Assembly (NCBI GenBank): GCA_902800525.1
Contig: CADCEV010000013.1
Location: forward strand, 423 to 64,422
From: an uncultured Bacteroidales bacterium
Lineage (GTDB): Bacteria; Bacteroidota; Bacteroidia; Bacteroidales; Paludibacteraceae
Direction: 5' to 3'
Length of the DNA: 64,000 nt
In this document: positions 56,593-64,000 of the stretch, piece after piece
Numbering within the stretch: position 1 is the first letter of the stretch
Layout: each line of letters starts with the position of its first letter
Position numbers and translations under genes: made by a program
Notes under the pieces: model-generated
Seen by the model: only the letters and a program-made list of their open reading frames with translations
Databases searched by the model: none
Told to the model about the DNA's origin: nothing

Positions 56593-58371
56593 ATGGCAAT
56601 GACACCAACTGAATTTGGAAAGAAACCCACAGTGGACGCTATTTGGTCCATCCTCGACACCCGTCTTCACCTCGTTTTCAAGCGCAACGAGCTTGGCGAC
56701 GTCATGTTCCCTTTCATCGTCCTCAGACGTATGGATAGCATGCTCGAACCGGTGAACGACAACGTCCGGGATATGTATCGGAAGTTCTACGGCAAGGTCA
56801 ATGATGACAAACTGGATCCTATCCTCCGCAAAGCTGCGGGGGGACTCCATTTCTATAACACCTCACGCTTCACGCTCAAGTCCCTGTTGGATGACGCGCC
56901 CAATATCGCAACCAACTTCATGATTTATATCAACTCATATAATAGTGAAGTGCAAGATATATTGAAGAATTTCTATTTCGACAATACCGTCGCCAAGCTC
57001 ATCCGCAATAACCTCTTGTACCAACTCATCCAGTCGGTGTGCGAGTATGATTTCCGTGTAGAAACTGTGGATAACCACGAGATGGGAACCTTCTTCGAGG
57101 AGATCATCCGGCTCGCCAATGAAAACTCCAACGAGACCGCCGGAGAGCACTTCACCCCGCGTGATGCCATCCTTCTCATGTCCGCTATCATGTTCGAACC
57201 TGACGCACGTGAACTGCGCCGCTCGGACATCATCCGTACTATCTATGACCCTACGTGCGGTACGGGTGGTATGGTCAATATCGGCAAGAAATATATCCTC
57301 GATACGGTCTGTCGTGAGACGGACAAACCGACCATCCGCACCTATGGTCAGGAACTCAATGAGACAGCTTATGCGGTCGCTAAGTCCGAAGCGCTCATCA
57401 CTGAAGCTGATACCGATAGTATCCGTTTGGGGGACACATTGGTCAATGACCTCTTCCCACACAAGACCTTTGATTACATCATGGCGAATCCGCCGTATGG
57501 CATCAACTGGGCGAAAGAGAAAGACGCAGTTACCTCTGAATCCTTCGATCCTAATGGTCGTTTCTTCGCAGGTCTTCCTAAGGTCAGCGATGGGCAGTTG
57601 CTCTTCATGCAACACATGATTCATCACATGGCTGCAAACGGCAAAGTGGGTATTGTTACCAACGGCTCACCGCTCTTCTCCGGAGGAGCAGACAGCGGGG
57701 AGAGTAATATCCGCAAATGGATCATCGAGAACGATTGGCTCGATTGTATCATTGCCTTGCCGAAGGATCTCTTCTACAACACCGGTATAGCTACCTATAT
57801 CTGGATTCTCAATCGTCGCAAGACCGCTGAACGCAAAGGCAAAGTGCAACTCATCAATGCAGCATCTTTCTATCATCCGGCACTCAAGAGCCTCGGCAGC
57901 AAGCGCAATGATATCCGACAAGATAATATCGACGAGATACTACGTCTCTATATGGAATTCAAGGAGAATAAGTTCTCCCGAATCTTCCGCAACGAGGACT
58001 TTGGATACCTCCAGCTCACCATTGAGCAACCCAAACGCAAAGAGGATGGCTCTATCGAACTGAAAGCCAAAAAGCCGGTTGCCGATTCGTCTAAGCGCGA
58101 TAGTACAGAACGAGTATCACTTGATACCGATGTGCCGGCATACTTTGAGAAAGAGATCCTGCCGCATATTGATCCAGAGTCATGGATTGACTACTCCAAG
58201 ACGAAGATTGGGTACGAAATCAATTTCACTCAGTACTTCTATGAGTTCAAGCAAGGAGACTCGGCGGCTGACATCCGTGCACGTATCATGGATCAAGTCG
58301 ATGAGACAACCGGTCTTACCCGCCAGCAAACGATCCAGCAACTACTGTCGATGATCTTTGATGAAGCATAA
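56593..58371 (+). CDS. hsdM: Type I restriction-modification methyltransferase subunit
   Basis: 592 aa. N-terminal helical domain (residues 1-140) and an N6-adenine methyltransferase core: AdoMet motif I DPTCGTGGM at 219-227 and catalytic motif IV NPPY near 299. It methylates the DNA site specified by HsdS and forms M2S with it. It starts under its own promoter and leads the locus hsdM-hsdS-DUF4062-hsdR. Confidence 0.96.
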   Translation: MAMTPTEFGKKPTVDAIWSILDTRLHLVFKRNELGDVMFPFIVLRRMDSMLEPVNDNVRDMYRKFYGKVNDDKLDPILRKAAGGLHFYNTSRFTLKSLLDDAPNIATNFMIYINSYNSEVQDILKNFYFDNTVAKLIRNNLLYQLIQSVCEYDFRVETVDNHEMGTFFEEIIRLANENSNETAGEHFTPRDAILLMSAIMFEPDARELRRSDIIRTIYDPTCGTGGMVNIGKKYILDTVCRETDKPTIRTYGQELNETAYAVAKSEALITEADTDSIRLGDTLVNDLFPHKTFDYIMANPPYGINWAKEKDAVTSESFDPNGRFFAGLPKVSDGQLLFMQHMIHHMAANGKVGIVTNGSPLFSGGADSGESNIRKWIIENDWLDCIIALPKDLFYNTGIATYIWILNRRKTAERKGKVQLINAASFYHPALKSLGSKRNDIRQDNIDEILRLYMEFKENKFSRIFRNEDFGYLQLTIEQPKRKEDGSIELKAKKPVADSSKRDSTERVSLDTDVPAYFEKEILPHIDPESWIDYSKTKIGYEINFTQYFYEFKQGDSAADIRARIMDQVDETTGLTRQQTIQQLLSMIFDEA

Positions 58372-58384
58372 AACAAACTATTAG

Positions 58385-58463
58385 TCCGCTTGTCATCCGC
58401 TGTCAGACACGATACATATACGATAGATATACGAAAGATACACGTTAGATAAACGATATATTA
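58385..58463. repeat. 11-bp tandem arrays between hsdM and hsdS
   Basis: TCCGCTTGTCA and TCCGCTGTCAG (58385-58406), then ACGATACATAT, ACGATAGATAT, ACGAAAGATAC, ACGTTAGATAA and ACGATATATTA in exact 11-bp steps from 58409 to 58463. Confidence 0.85.
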
Positions 58464-58479
58464 GGCTAATCACAAGCTT

Positions 58480-59811
58480 ATGAAACAATACCCTACATAC
58501 AAAGAATCCGGGCTCGTAAATATCGAAACTATACCTGCTCACTGGGAGGCATTGAAATTGCGTTTGGTGTGTGACCAAATATTTACAGGGAACACGCCTG
58601 TATATGCATATGAGCCAAATGAGTTCTTGGTGTTTGGACAAAGGAACAACCAAAAGAACTGTATAGATTTCGCTGGTATTAAATACGCAGACCCAGAATT
58701 CTTTGCAGCAAGAACGGAGAACGAGTTCTTACGATACGGTGATGTCCTCCTGAATACACTTGGAGGAGGAAGCGTTGGACGTATAGGCTTCTACGATGTA
58801 AAAGACAAACAGGTCATCACAGATGGTCACGTGATGATTCTGCGAGGAAATAAGTCTGTTGAGCAGAAATATTTGTACTATTTTTTGCATTCCCAACAGT
58901 CTCTTCTTGAAGAGGCTGCAGTTGGTTCGACAAACCAAGCATTCTTGACAACTACGCAGATGTTTCAATGGAAAGTAGCCGTTCCCCCTCTTGCCGAGCA
59001 GCAAGCCATTGCCAAATTTCTGGACTCCAAAACGGCAAAGATTGACGAAACCATTTCGCTCTATGAGCAACAGAAAGCCGATCTCGTCGAGTATCGCAAG
59101 GCACTCATCTCTGATACCGTAACCCGTGGCCTCAATCCCAATGTCCCCCTCAAAGATAGCGGCATCCAATGGCTCGGACAAATTCCGGAAGGATGGAATG
59201 TCTCCAAGATCAAGTACTGTTGTGATGTGTTCGGAAGAATTGGTTTCCGTGGATATACAATAGAAGATATGGTTCCTGCTGGCGAAGGAGCGATAACATT
59301 GAGTCCTTCAAATATCAAAGATGGGAAGATGTCTTTTGATAAATTGGCTTATTTGTCATGGGCAAAATATGAGGAATCTCCTGAAATTCAGATTCAGGTT
59401 GGAGATATACTATTGACGAAGACCGGATCATCATATGGAAAATGTGCATATGTTGATTATCTTCCAATGGAGGCTACCATCAACCCACAGTTTGTGGTAT
59501 TGAAGAATTTCCATGAAAATGCTAGATATTTGGCATATATCATGCAGACTCCTATGATAAAGAAGCAGGAGGAAGATTCTGTTGTAGGAGGAGCCATCCC
59601 TACTATGGCTCAGGAGGATATTAACAATTTTGTTCTTCCTGTTCCTTCTCTCGCCGAGCAGCAAGCCATCGTTTCCTTCTTGGATACCAAGACCGCGATG
59701 ATTGACGAGGCTATCCGTCGTATTGACGAACAAATAGCAGACCTCAAAGCATACCGTACGGCACTCATCACCGACGCAGTGACCGGAAAAATTGACGTAA
59801 GAAAAGAATAA
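58480..59811 (+). CDS. hsdS: Type I restriction-modification specificity subunit
   Basis: 443 aa with two target-recognition domains, each followed by a conserved helix (LAEQQAIAKFLDSKTAKIDE and LAEQQAIVSFLDTKTAMIDE). They read two half-sites of a split DNA sequence. Both repeats are complete, so the gene looks functional. No silent hsdS copies or recombinase were seen in the window. It is separated from hsdM by 108 bases holding the 11-bp array. Confidence 0.95.
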   Translation: MKQYPTYKESGLVNIETIPAHWEALKLRLVCDQIFTGNTPVYAYEPNEFLVFGQRNNQKNCIDFAGIKYADPEFFAARTENEFLRYGDVLLNTLGGGSVGRIGFYDVKDKQVITDGHVMILRGNKSVEQKYLYYFLHSQQSLLEEAAVGSTNQAFLTTTQMFQWKVAVPPLAEQQAIAKFLDSKTAKIDETISLYEQQKADLVEYRKALISDTVTRGLNPNVPLKDSGIQWLGQIPEGWNVSKIKYCCDVFGRIGFRGYTIEDMVPAGEGAITLSPSNIKDGKMSFDKLAYLSWAKYEESPEIQIQVGDILLTKTGSSYGKCAYVDYLPMEATINPQFVVLKNFHENARYLAYIMQTPMIKKQEEDSVVGGAIPTMAQEDINNFVLPVPSLAEQQAIVSFLDTKTAMIDEAIRRIDEQIADLKAYRTALITDAVTGKIDVRKE

Positions 59812-59820
59812 TATATAGAT

Positions 59821-61413
59821 ATGTCTAAATTCAAAGTATTCATAAGCAGTGTTCAAGCCGAATTCGCTCAAGAAAGGAAGCGCATCTACGAGTACATCCG
59901 TGGTGATGAATTGATGAGTCAGTATTTTGACCCGTTTATCTTCGAGCGTATAGCCTCGCAGGACGCTAATCCGAAGCAACTCTACTTAGAAGAAGCAGCC
60001 CAAAGCCAAGTATATCTGCTGCTTGTTGGGCAGCAATATGGTAACGCACAGCCCGGCATGCCATCCCCTACTGAGCAAGAGTATCAGGCAGCCGCAGAGG
60101 GAAATGCTTATAGAATTGCCTATATCAAAGACTTAGATGGTGTGGCACGTGATGAGCGAGAAGAACAATTTTTCCGCAAAGTGCAGAATGAATTATCCTA
60201 TCGCACATTCGCGAATCCCTCTGTATTGGTATCGCTTGTCAAACAATCGCTCATCACATTCTTGAAATATAAAGGAATCATCCACGAACAGACTCTTGAC
60301 GAGCAGGTACGTAGTGATGCTTCGATGGAGGTTATAGATACAGAAAAGGTGCGCGAGTTTATCCGAAAAGCGCGTTCTAAACGAGCGTTCCCTCTATCGG
60401 AAGATACTGAGCCGGAAAAATTGCTAAGGCATTTCCGTATGTTACGAGACGAAAAGCCAACCAATGCGGCGTTACTGCTCTTTGCCAAGGATCCGCAGTA
60501 TTTCTTTCCCACTGCTGTAATCAAGTGTGCGTGGTTTTTAACGAATGAGATGGTCAAACCAATCGAGGACTACAAGACTTTTGAAGGAGATGTGTTAGAC
60601 CAAATAACGCAAGCCACCAGTTGGACGATGTCTAAACTGTCATTGCGATATGGTGTAAGAGAAATTTCTCCGCAAAACGACACGGAGTTTGAGATTCCGC
60701 GTTCTGTCATCTTTGAGACCATCGTAAATGCAGTTGCGCATCGTGATTATAATAGTACAGGCAGCGTGCAGGTATCGGTCTTCCGTAATCGCATAGTGGT
60801 TCGCAATCCGGGTACGTTACCGGTTGAACTGACCAAAGCAGATTTGATGAAGGAGCATGGTTCGTATCCCCATAATCCCCTATTGGCGGAGGCAATGTTT
60901 CAAGCTGGCTTTATTGACAAATACGGCACAGGTATCACGGAGAATATCCGCAAAATGCAGGAAGCACATCTACTCGCTCCGGACATTGACCTCAGCGCAG
61001 AGTTTGTAACCACAATATGGCGCAATGATGCAACTTCCCTTACAAATGTGGCAACTTCGATAGCTAATGATGCAACTTCCCCTGCAAATGTGGCAACTAA
61101 TGTGGCAACTTCCCCGGTAAATGTGGCAACTGAACCGCTGGCAGAGAATAAACGCTTTATTGATTCGATTGTAGCTCCAAAGGTAAAAGCTAAAATGAGT
61201 CCGGCACAATTGCGCGAATGTATTATTGAAGCTTGCCTCGTAGAACATTCTGTTGAAGAATTGGCGGCTCTATTACATAAAGCACCAAAACACCTACGTA
61301 ATAGATATATCCCGGATCTTGTGGCGGAAGGTATCCTTTTACCTACAAAACCCCGTCATAGTCCCGGACAATCATATTTCACCAATCCCAAATATAACAA
61401 GTCTGAAAAATAA
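59821..61413 (+). CDS. DUF4062 plus ATP-binding domain protein with heptapeptide repeat, 530 aa
   Basis: Residues 1-85 are DUF4062 (FKVFISSVQAEFAQERK), a TIR-like fold. A GHKL-type ATP-binding (HATPase_c_4/AlbA-linked) region is at about 225-395, with PRSVIFETIVNAVAHRDY and DKYGTGI. Residues 402-440 are tandem heptads N-(D/V)-A-T-S-x-x. The end, about 455-525, is a winged-helix domain. It starts nine bases after hsdS and ends six bases before hsdR, so it is made with the restriction system. A sensing or regulatory role in defence is likely; activity unknown. Confidence 0.8.
   Translation: MSKFKVFISSVQAEFAQERKRIYEYIRGDELMSQYFDPFIFERIASQDANPKQLYLEEAAQSQVYLLLVGQQYGNAQPGMPSPTEQEYQAAAEGNAYRIAYIKDLDGVARDEREEQFFRKVQNELSYRTFANPSVLVSLVKQSLITFLKYKGIIHEQTLDEQVRSDASMEVIDTEKVREFIRKARSKRAFPLSEDTEPEKLLRHFRMLRDEKPTNAALLLFAKDPQYFFPTAVIKCAWFLTNEMVKPIEDYKTFEGDVLDQITQATSWTMSKLSLRYGVREISPQNDTEFEIPRSVIFETIVNAVAHRDYNSTGSVQVSVFRNRIVVRNPGTLPVELTKADLMKEHGSYPHNPLLAEAMFQAGFIDKYGTGITENIRKMQEAHLLAPDIDLSAEFVTTIWRNDATSLTNVATSIANDATSPANVATNVATSPVNVATEPLAENKRFIDSIVAPKVKAKMSPAQLRECIIEACLVEHSVEELAALLHKAPKHLRNRYIPDLVAEGILLPTKPRHSPGQSYFTNPKYNKSEK
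61024..61140 (+). repeat. 21-bp coding repeats (heptapeptide array)
   Basis: Units of 21 bases beginning AATG(A/T)(T/G)GCAACT at 61024, 61045, 61066, 61099 and 61120, with a 12-base short unit at 61087. Every change keeps the frame, so copy number could vary freely. Confidence 0.85.
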
Positions 61414-61419
61414 TACACC

Positions 61420-64000
61420 ATGTCGAATATAGTAAATGAAGCGCAGTTTGAGTCGCACATCGTAGAGCAACTCGTGAATAGTGGTTACCTGCAACGTAAC
61501 CCCGAAGACTATGACCGCAAAGACGGTCTCCTTAAATGGGATCTCATTGACTTTCTCAAAGATACCCAACTGGAGACATACAATCGCCTTGTTGCCGAAA
61601 CAGGCGGAGAGGAGTTTGCGCAACGCAGTCTCTTCTCCCGTATCCGTACAGAGATTCAAAATGGTACACTCAATGTGCTCCGCAATCAGGCTTTCGAAGC
61701 CGGATTTGGCTGCCGGTTCCAATTGCTCTATTACCAGCCTGCCAGTGGACTGAGCGAGAGTGCTATGTTTAACTACAAGCACAATCGTATCTCCATCGTG
61801 CGCCAATTGCGCTACTCTGTGCGCGAGGAGAATAAGAATAACTCTATCGACCTTGTTATCTTCATCAATGGTTTCCCTATCATCACCATCGAACTGAAGA
61901 ACAAGCAAACGGGACAAACCTACATGAATGCTATCCAGCAATACATGCGCTCCCGCCGACCCGATGGAGAACCGCTGCTGGCCTTCAAACGTTGCCTCGT
62001 CCACTTCGCCATGGGTACGGAACAGGTCTATATGACAACCAAACTGGCGGGAGACGACACCCGCTTCTTCCCATTCAACATGACCTGCCAGAACGAAGGA
62101 ATTCAAGGCAATCCATATCGTACATCCTATATGTGGGAGGATGTGCTCCAGATTGACTCGATCATGCAACTCATCCAGAGCTTCGTGAACGTTCAAGTCA
62201 ATTCCACGCCTGTCTATGACGAACGCGCACGTAAGTTCATCAACCGCGAATCCGAAGCACTCATTTTCCCTCGTTACCACCAGCGTCGTGCTGTGCGTAA
62301 CCTCATCGCTGATGCGAAAGCACGTGGAGCGGGACATAAATACCTCATCCAGCACTCTGCCGGTTCCGGTAAGTCCAACACCATTGCATGGCTCGCATAC
62401 AGCCTCGCAGGCCTCTATCAGACCCATAACGATGACCGACCAGTCTTTGATACCGTACTCGTCGTAACCGACCGTCGTGTGCTTGACCGCCAGTTGCAAA
62501 ACAACCTGCGGCAGTTTGACCTCCATAGCCAACTTGTCTGCATTGACGCACGGCAGGGTATGAACTCCCAAGACCTAAAGAACGCCATCGAGAGCCGTAA
62601 GAAGATCATCGTTACTACCCTCCAGAAATTCTCGGTCATCGCTGATGTCATCCAGCATTTCGATAACCGTACTTTCGCTATTCTCATCGATGAAGCGCAC
62701 TCCTCACAGACAGGTGAAGCTGCACGCGATATGCGTAAAGCAGTTTCCCTTGAAGAAGCCGAAGCATTTGATCAGCAGATGAGACAATCGGACTTCTTCG
62801 ATGATGCTATCGATTTTGCAGAGCGCCAAGACCATCTGACCGATTTGCGCGTTAGTTCCGAGATTCGTCAAAAAGGCGCGAAAAGAAATATCTCCTTCTT
62901 TGCTTTTACGGCTACTCCGAAGCAAAAGACGATAGAATTGTTCTGCGAGAAGAAAAATGGTAATTATGAGCCTTTTGATGTATATTCGACTGAGCAAGCC
63001 ATTAAAGAAGGGTTTATCCGTGATGTGCTTGAGAATTATACATCCTTCAAGCGTTATTTCAAACTGGTGAAAAGAGCCGGGGTTGAAGATAAAGAGTATG
63101 AGAAGAACAAGGCTATTCGTCTGTTGAGCAACTATGTGGATCTGCAAGACACTGCGATTGAGCGCAAGTCGCGTATCATGATTGAGCATTTCGTGGAGAA
63201 CACGGAATCCAAGATCCAAGGTCGTGCACGTGCCATGGTTGTCACCCGCTCGCGTCTCCATGCCGTGCGTTACAAACGGTGGTTTGATATCATCATGCGG
63301 GAGATGAACCTGCCATACCAAGCTCTCGTCGCCTTCTCAGGAACGGTCTATGATGCTGAGACGAATCAGGAATATACGGAATCGTCCATGAATCATCTCG
63401 AAGGAAACATAGATATCCCGCTTGCTTTCAAACTACCTAAATATCGTATTCTTATTGTGGCGGAGAAATTCCAAACAGGTTTTGACGAACCGCTTCTCCA
63501 TACCATGTATGTTGATAAGAAATTAGGTGACGTGAGTGCCGTGCAAACGCTCTCGCGTCTCAATCGTATATGCCCGGGTAAGGATGGCACCTGTATCATC
63601 GATTTCGTGAATGACCCTGCCGAGATTCAGAAAGCCTTCCAGGACTATTACGGACAGAACTTCATCCCAGAAGATGAAGCGACCGACCCGAACAGCCTTT
63701 ACGATGTCAAGTCCAAGGTAGAAGCCTATCACATGTTCGACCGTGAGACCGTCAATGAGTTTGCAGCCATATACTTCGATCCTAAACGCAACTCGGCTGA
63801 GATTTATCCTATCCTCAATCGGGTATGTGACCATGTGAGCGAGACACTCAATGCGGATGAGAAAGATAGTTTTCGCAAAGCCTGCCAACAATTTGTCAAA
63901 CTATATCGTTTCCTCTTCCAAATAATCAGTTTCAAAGATGTGGAACTGGAGAAGATGTATGTCTTCCTCGCAGCACTTGTCAAACAATTGCCGTTCGATG
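61420..64000 (+). CDS. hsdR: Type I restriction endonuclease subunit HsdR (3' end beyond window)
   Basis: 860 codons visible. N-terminal PD-(D/E)xK nuclease: D in SIDLVIFINGFP near 143 and E-L-K near 156. Superfamily 2 motor: Walker A HSAGSGKSNT near 311-318, DEAH at 424-427, FAFTATP, and motif VI region VQTLSRLNR. HsdR moves DNA through the complex and cuts it at a distance from unmethylated sites. Starts six bases after the DUF4062 gene. No frame break in the visible part. Confidence 0.96.
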   Translation, partial: MSNIVNEAQFESHIVEQLVNSGYLQRNPEDYDRKDGLLKWDLIDFLKDTQLETYNRLVAETGGEEFAQRSLFSRIRTEIQNGTLNVLRNQAFEAGFGCRFQLLYYQPASGLSESAMFNYKHNRISIVRQLRYSVREENKNNSIDLVIFINGFPIITIELKNKQTGQTYMNAIQQYMRSRRPDGEPLLAFKRCLVHFAMGTEQVYMTTKLAGDDTRFFPFNMTCQNEGIQGNPYRTSYMWEDVLQIDSIMQLIQSFVNVQVNSTPVYDERARKFINRESEALIFPRYHQRRAVRNLIADAKARGAGHKYLIQHSAGSGKSNTIAWLAYSLAGLYQTHNDDRPVFDTVLVVTDRRVLDRQLQNNLRQFDLHSQLVCIDARQGMNSQDLKNAIESRKKIIVTTLQKFSVIADVIQHFDNRTFAILIDEAHSSQTGEAARDMRKAVSLEEAEAFDQQMRQSDFFDDAIDFAERQDHLTDLRVSSEIRQKGAKRNISFFAFTATPKQKTIELFCEKKNGNYEPFDVYSTEQAIKEGFIRDVLENYTSFKRYFKLVKRAGVEDKEYEKNKAIRLLSNYVDLQDTAIERKSRIMIEHFVENTESKIQGRARAMVVTRSRLHAVRYKRWFDIIMREMNLPYQALVAFSGTVYDAETNQEYTESSMNHLEGNIDIPLAFKLPKYRILIVAEKFQTGFDEPLLHTMYVDKKLGDVSAVQTLSRLNRICPGKDGTCIIDFVNDPAEIQKAFQDYYGQNFIPEDEATDPNSLYDVKSKVEAYHMFDRETVNEFAAIYFDPKRNSAEIYPILNRVCDHVSETLNADEKDSFRKACQQFVKLYRFLFQIISFKDVELEKMYVFLAALVKQLPFD

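Noticed and set aside
58385..58463. CRISPR array
   Set aside because: The repeats are 11 bp without spacers; no cas genes in the window.
61024..61140. CRISPR-like or intergenic tandem array
   Set aside because: It is coding; all units keep frame as heptapeptides.
61372..62571. Long open frame opposite hsdR
   Set aside because: Antisense to the nuclease and motor motifs of hsdR; no start signals or family.

Overview
The window reads as chromosomal DNA of a member of the order Bacteroidales (phylum Bacteroidota), most like an uncultured gut or rumen lineage. The main evidence is the promoter style: almost every gene start is preceded by the Bacteroidetes -7 box TAnnTTTG, usually written TA(C/T)CTTTGCA or TAATTTTGCA and often preceded by TTGCATATGTC plus an A- or T-run. 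Gene content agrees: BT4734/VirE-type primase-helicase, InlB/Flg_new-repeat surface proteins, a TonB-dependent receptor, many short lipoproteins. No rRNA, tRNA, CRISPR array, integrase or transposase was seen.

Layout. 0-6 kb: a replication-like module (three small conserved genes and a two-domain primase-helicase) bracketed by a 24-bp repeat, then an MNT antitoxin whose HEPN partner has lost its middle. 6-11.5 kb: two secreted repeat proteins. 11.7-17.6 kb: permuted GH3 glycosidase, argS, a GT2 glycosyltransferase and a YycJ/WalJ-type hydrolase. 17.7-21.7 kb: alpha/beta hydrolase, adenylate-forming ligase and acyl-ACP thioesterase in one operon. 21.7-25.3 kb: opposed operon of a ferredoxin-reductase-like protein, an FAD oxidoreductase and a MATE exporter. 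25.4-32 kb: lipoprotein phosphatidylserine-decarboxylase homologue, an alcohol dehydrogenase-aldehyde dehydrogenase fusion, acetyltransferase, AraC regulator, exported flavodoxin, SnoaL-like protein. 32-36 kb: AT-rich accessory cassette (NERD nuclease, CoiA-like protein, lipoprotein, membrane protein) preceded by a strongly structured RNA candidate and flanked by palindrome clusters. 36-42 kb: xpt, an Hsp20 gene behind a sigma-54-type promoter, a lipoprotein, a polyferredoxin membrane protein and a Tat-exported Fe-S aldo/keto reductase. 42-45.4 kb: DUF3791/DUF3990 toxin-like operon and a second AT-rich cassette ending in a GIY-YIG-like protein. 45.5-52.2 kb: tatA, tatC, TonB receptor, DUF362-DUF1893 lipoprotein, MmcQ-acetyltransferase fusion, lipoprotein arginine deiminase, broken lipoprotein. 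52.6-64 kb: defence island with WYL regulator, a two-gene ATPase-plus-unknown system, and a type I restriction-modification locus (hsdM, hsdS, DUF4062/ATPase, hsdR running off the edge).

Functional links. The Tat genes lie about 4 kb downstream of a Tat-signal Fe-S reductase and its likely electron-supplying polyferredoxin. The lipid-type enzymes at 17-29 kb suggest handling of free fatty acids, aldehydes and alcohols. The most original signals are (i) the structured RNA at 32541-32687; (ii) the ATPase/unknown pair at 53791-56525, whose promoter region is duplicated on both sides; (iii) short palindromes and 7-, 8-, 9- and 11-bp tandem repeats that occupy intergenic DNA and have repeatedly been absorbed in frame into proteins (primase, ADH-ALDH, polyferredoxin, aldo/keto reductase, TatC); and (iv) deletion scars, namely the gutted HEPN toxin and a 17-codon chimera of two genes found elsewhere in the window. 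All function calls come from reading motifs by eye; no search was run.
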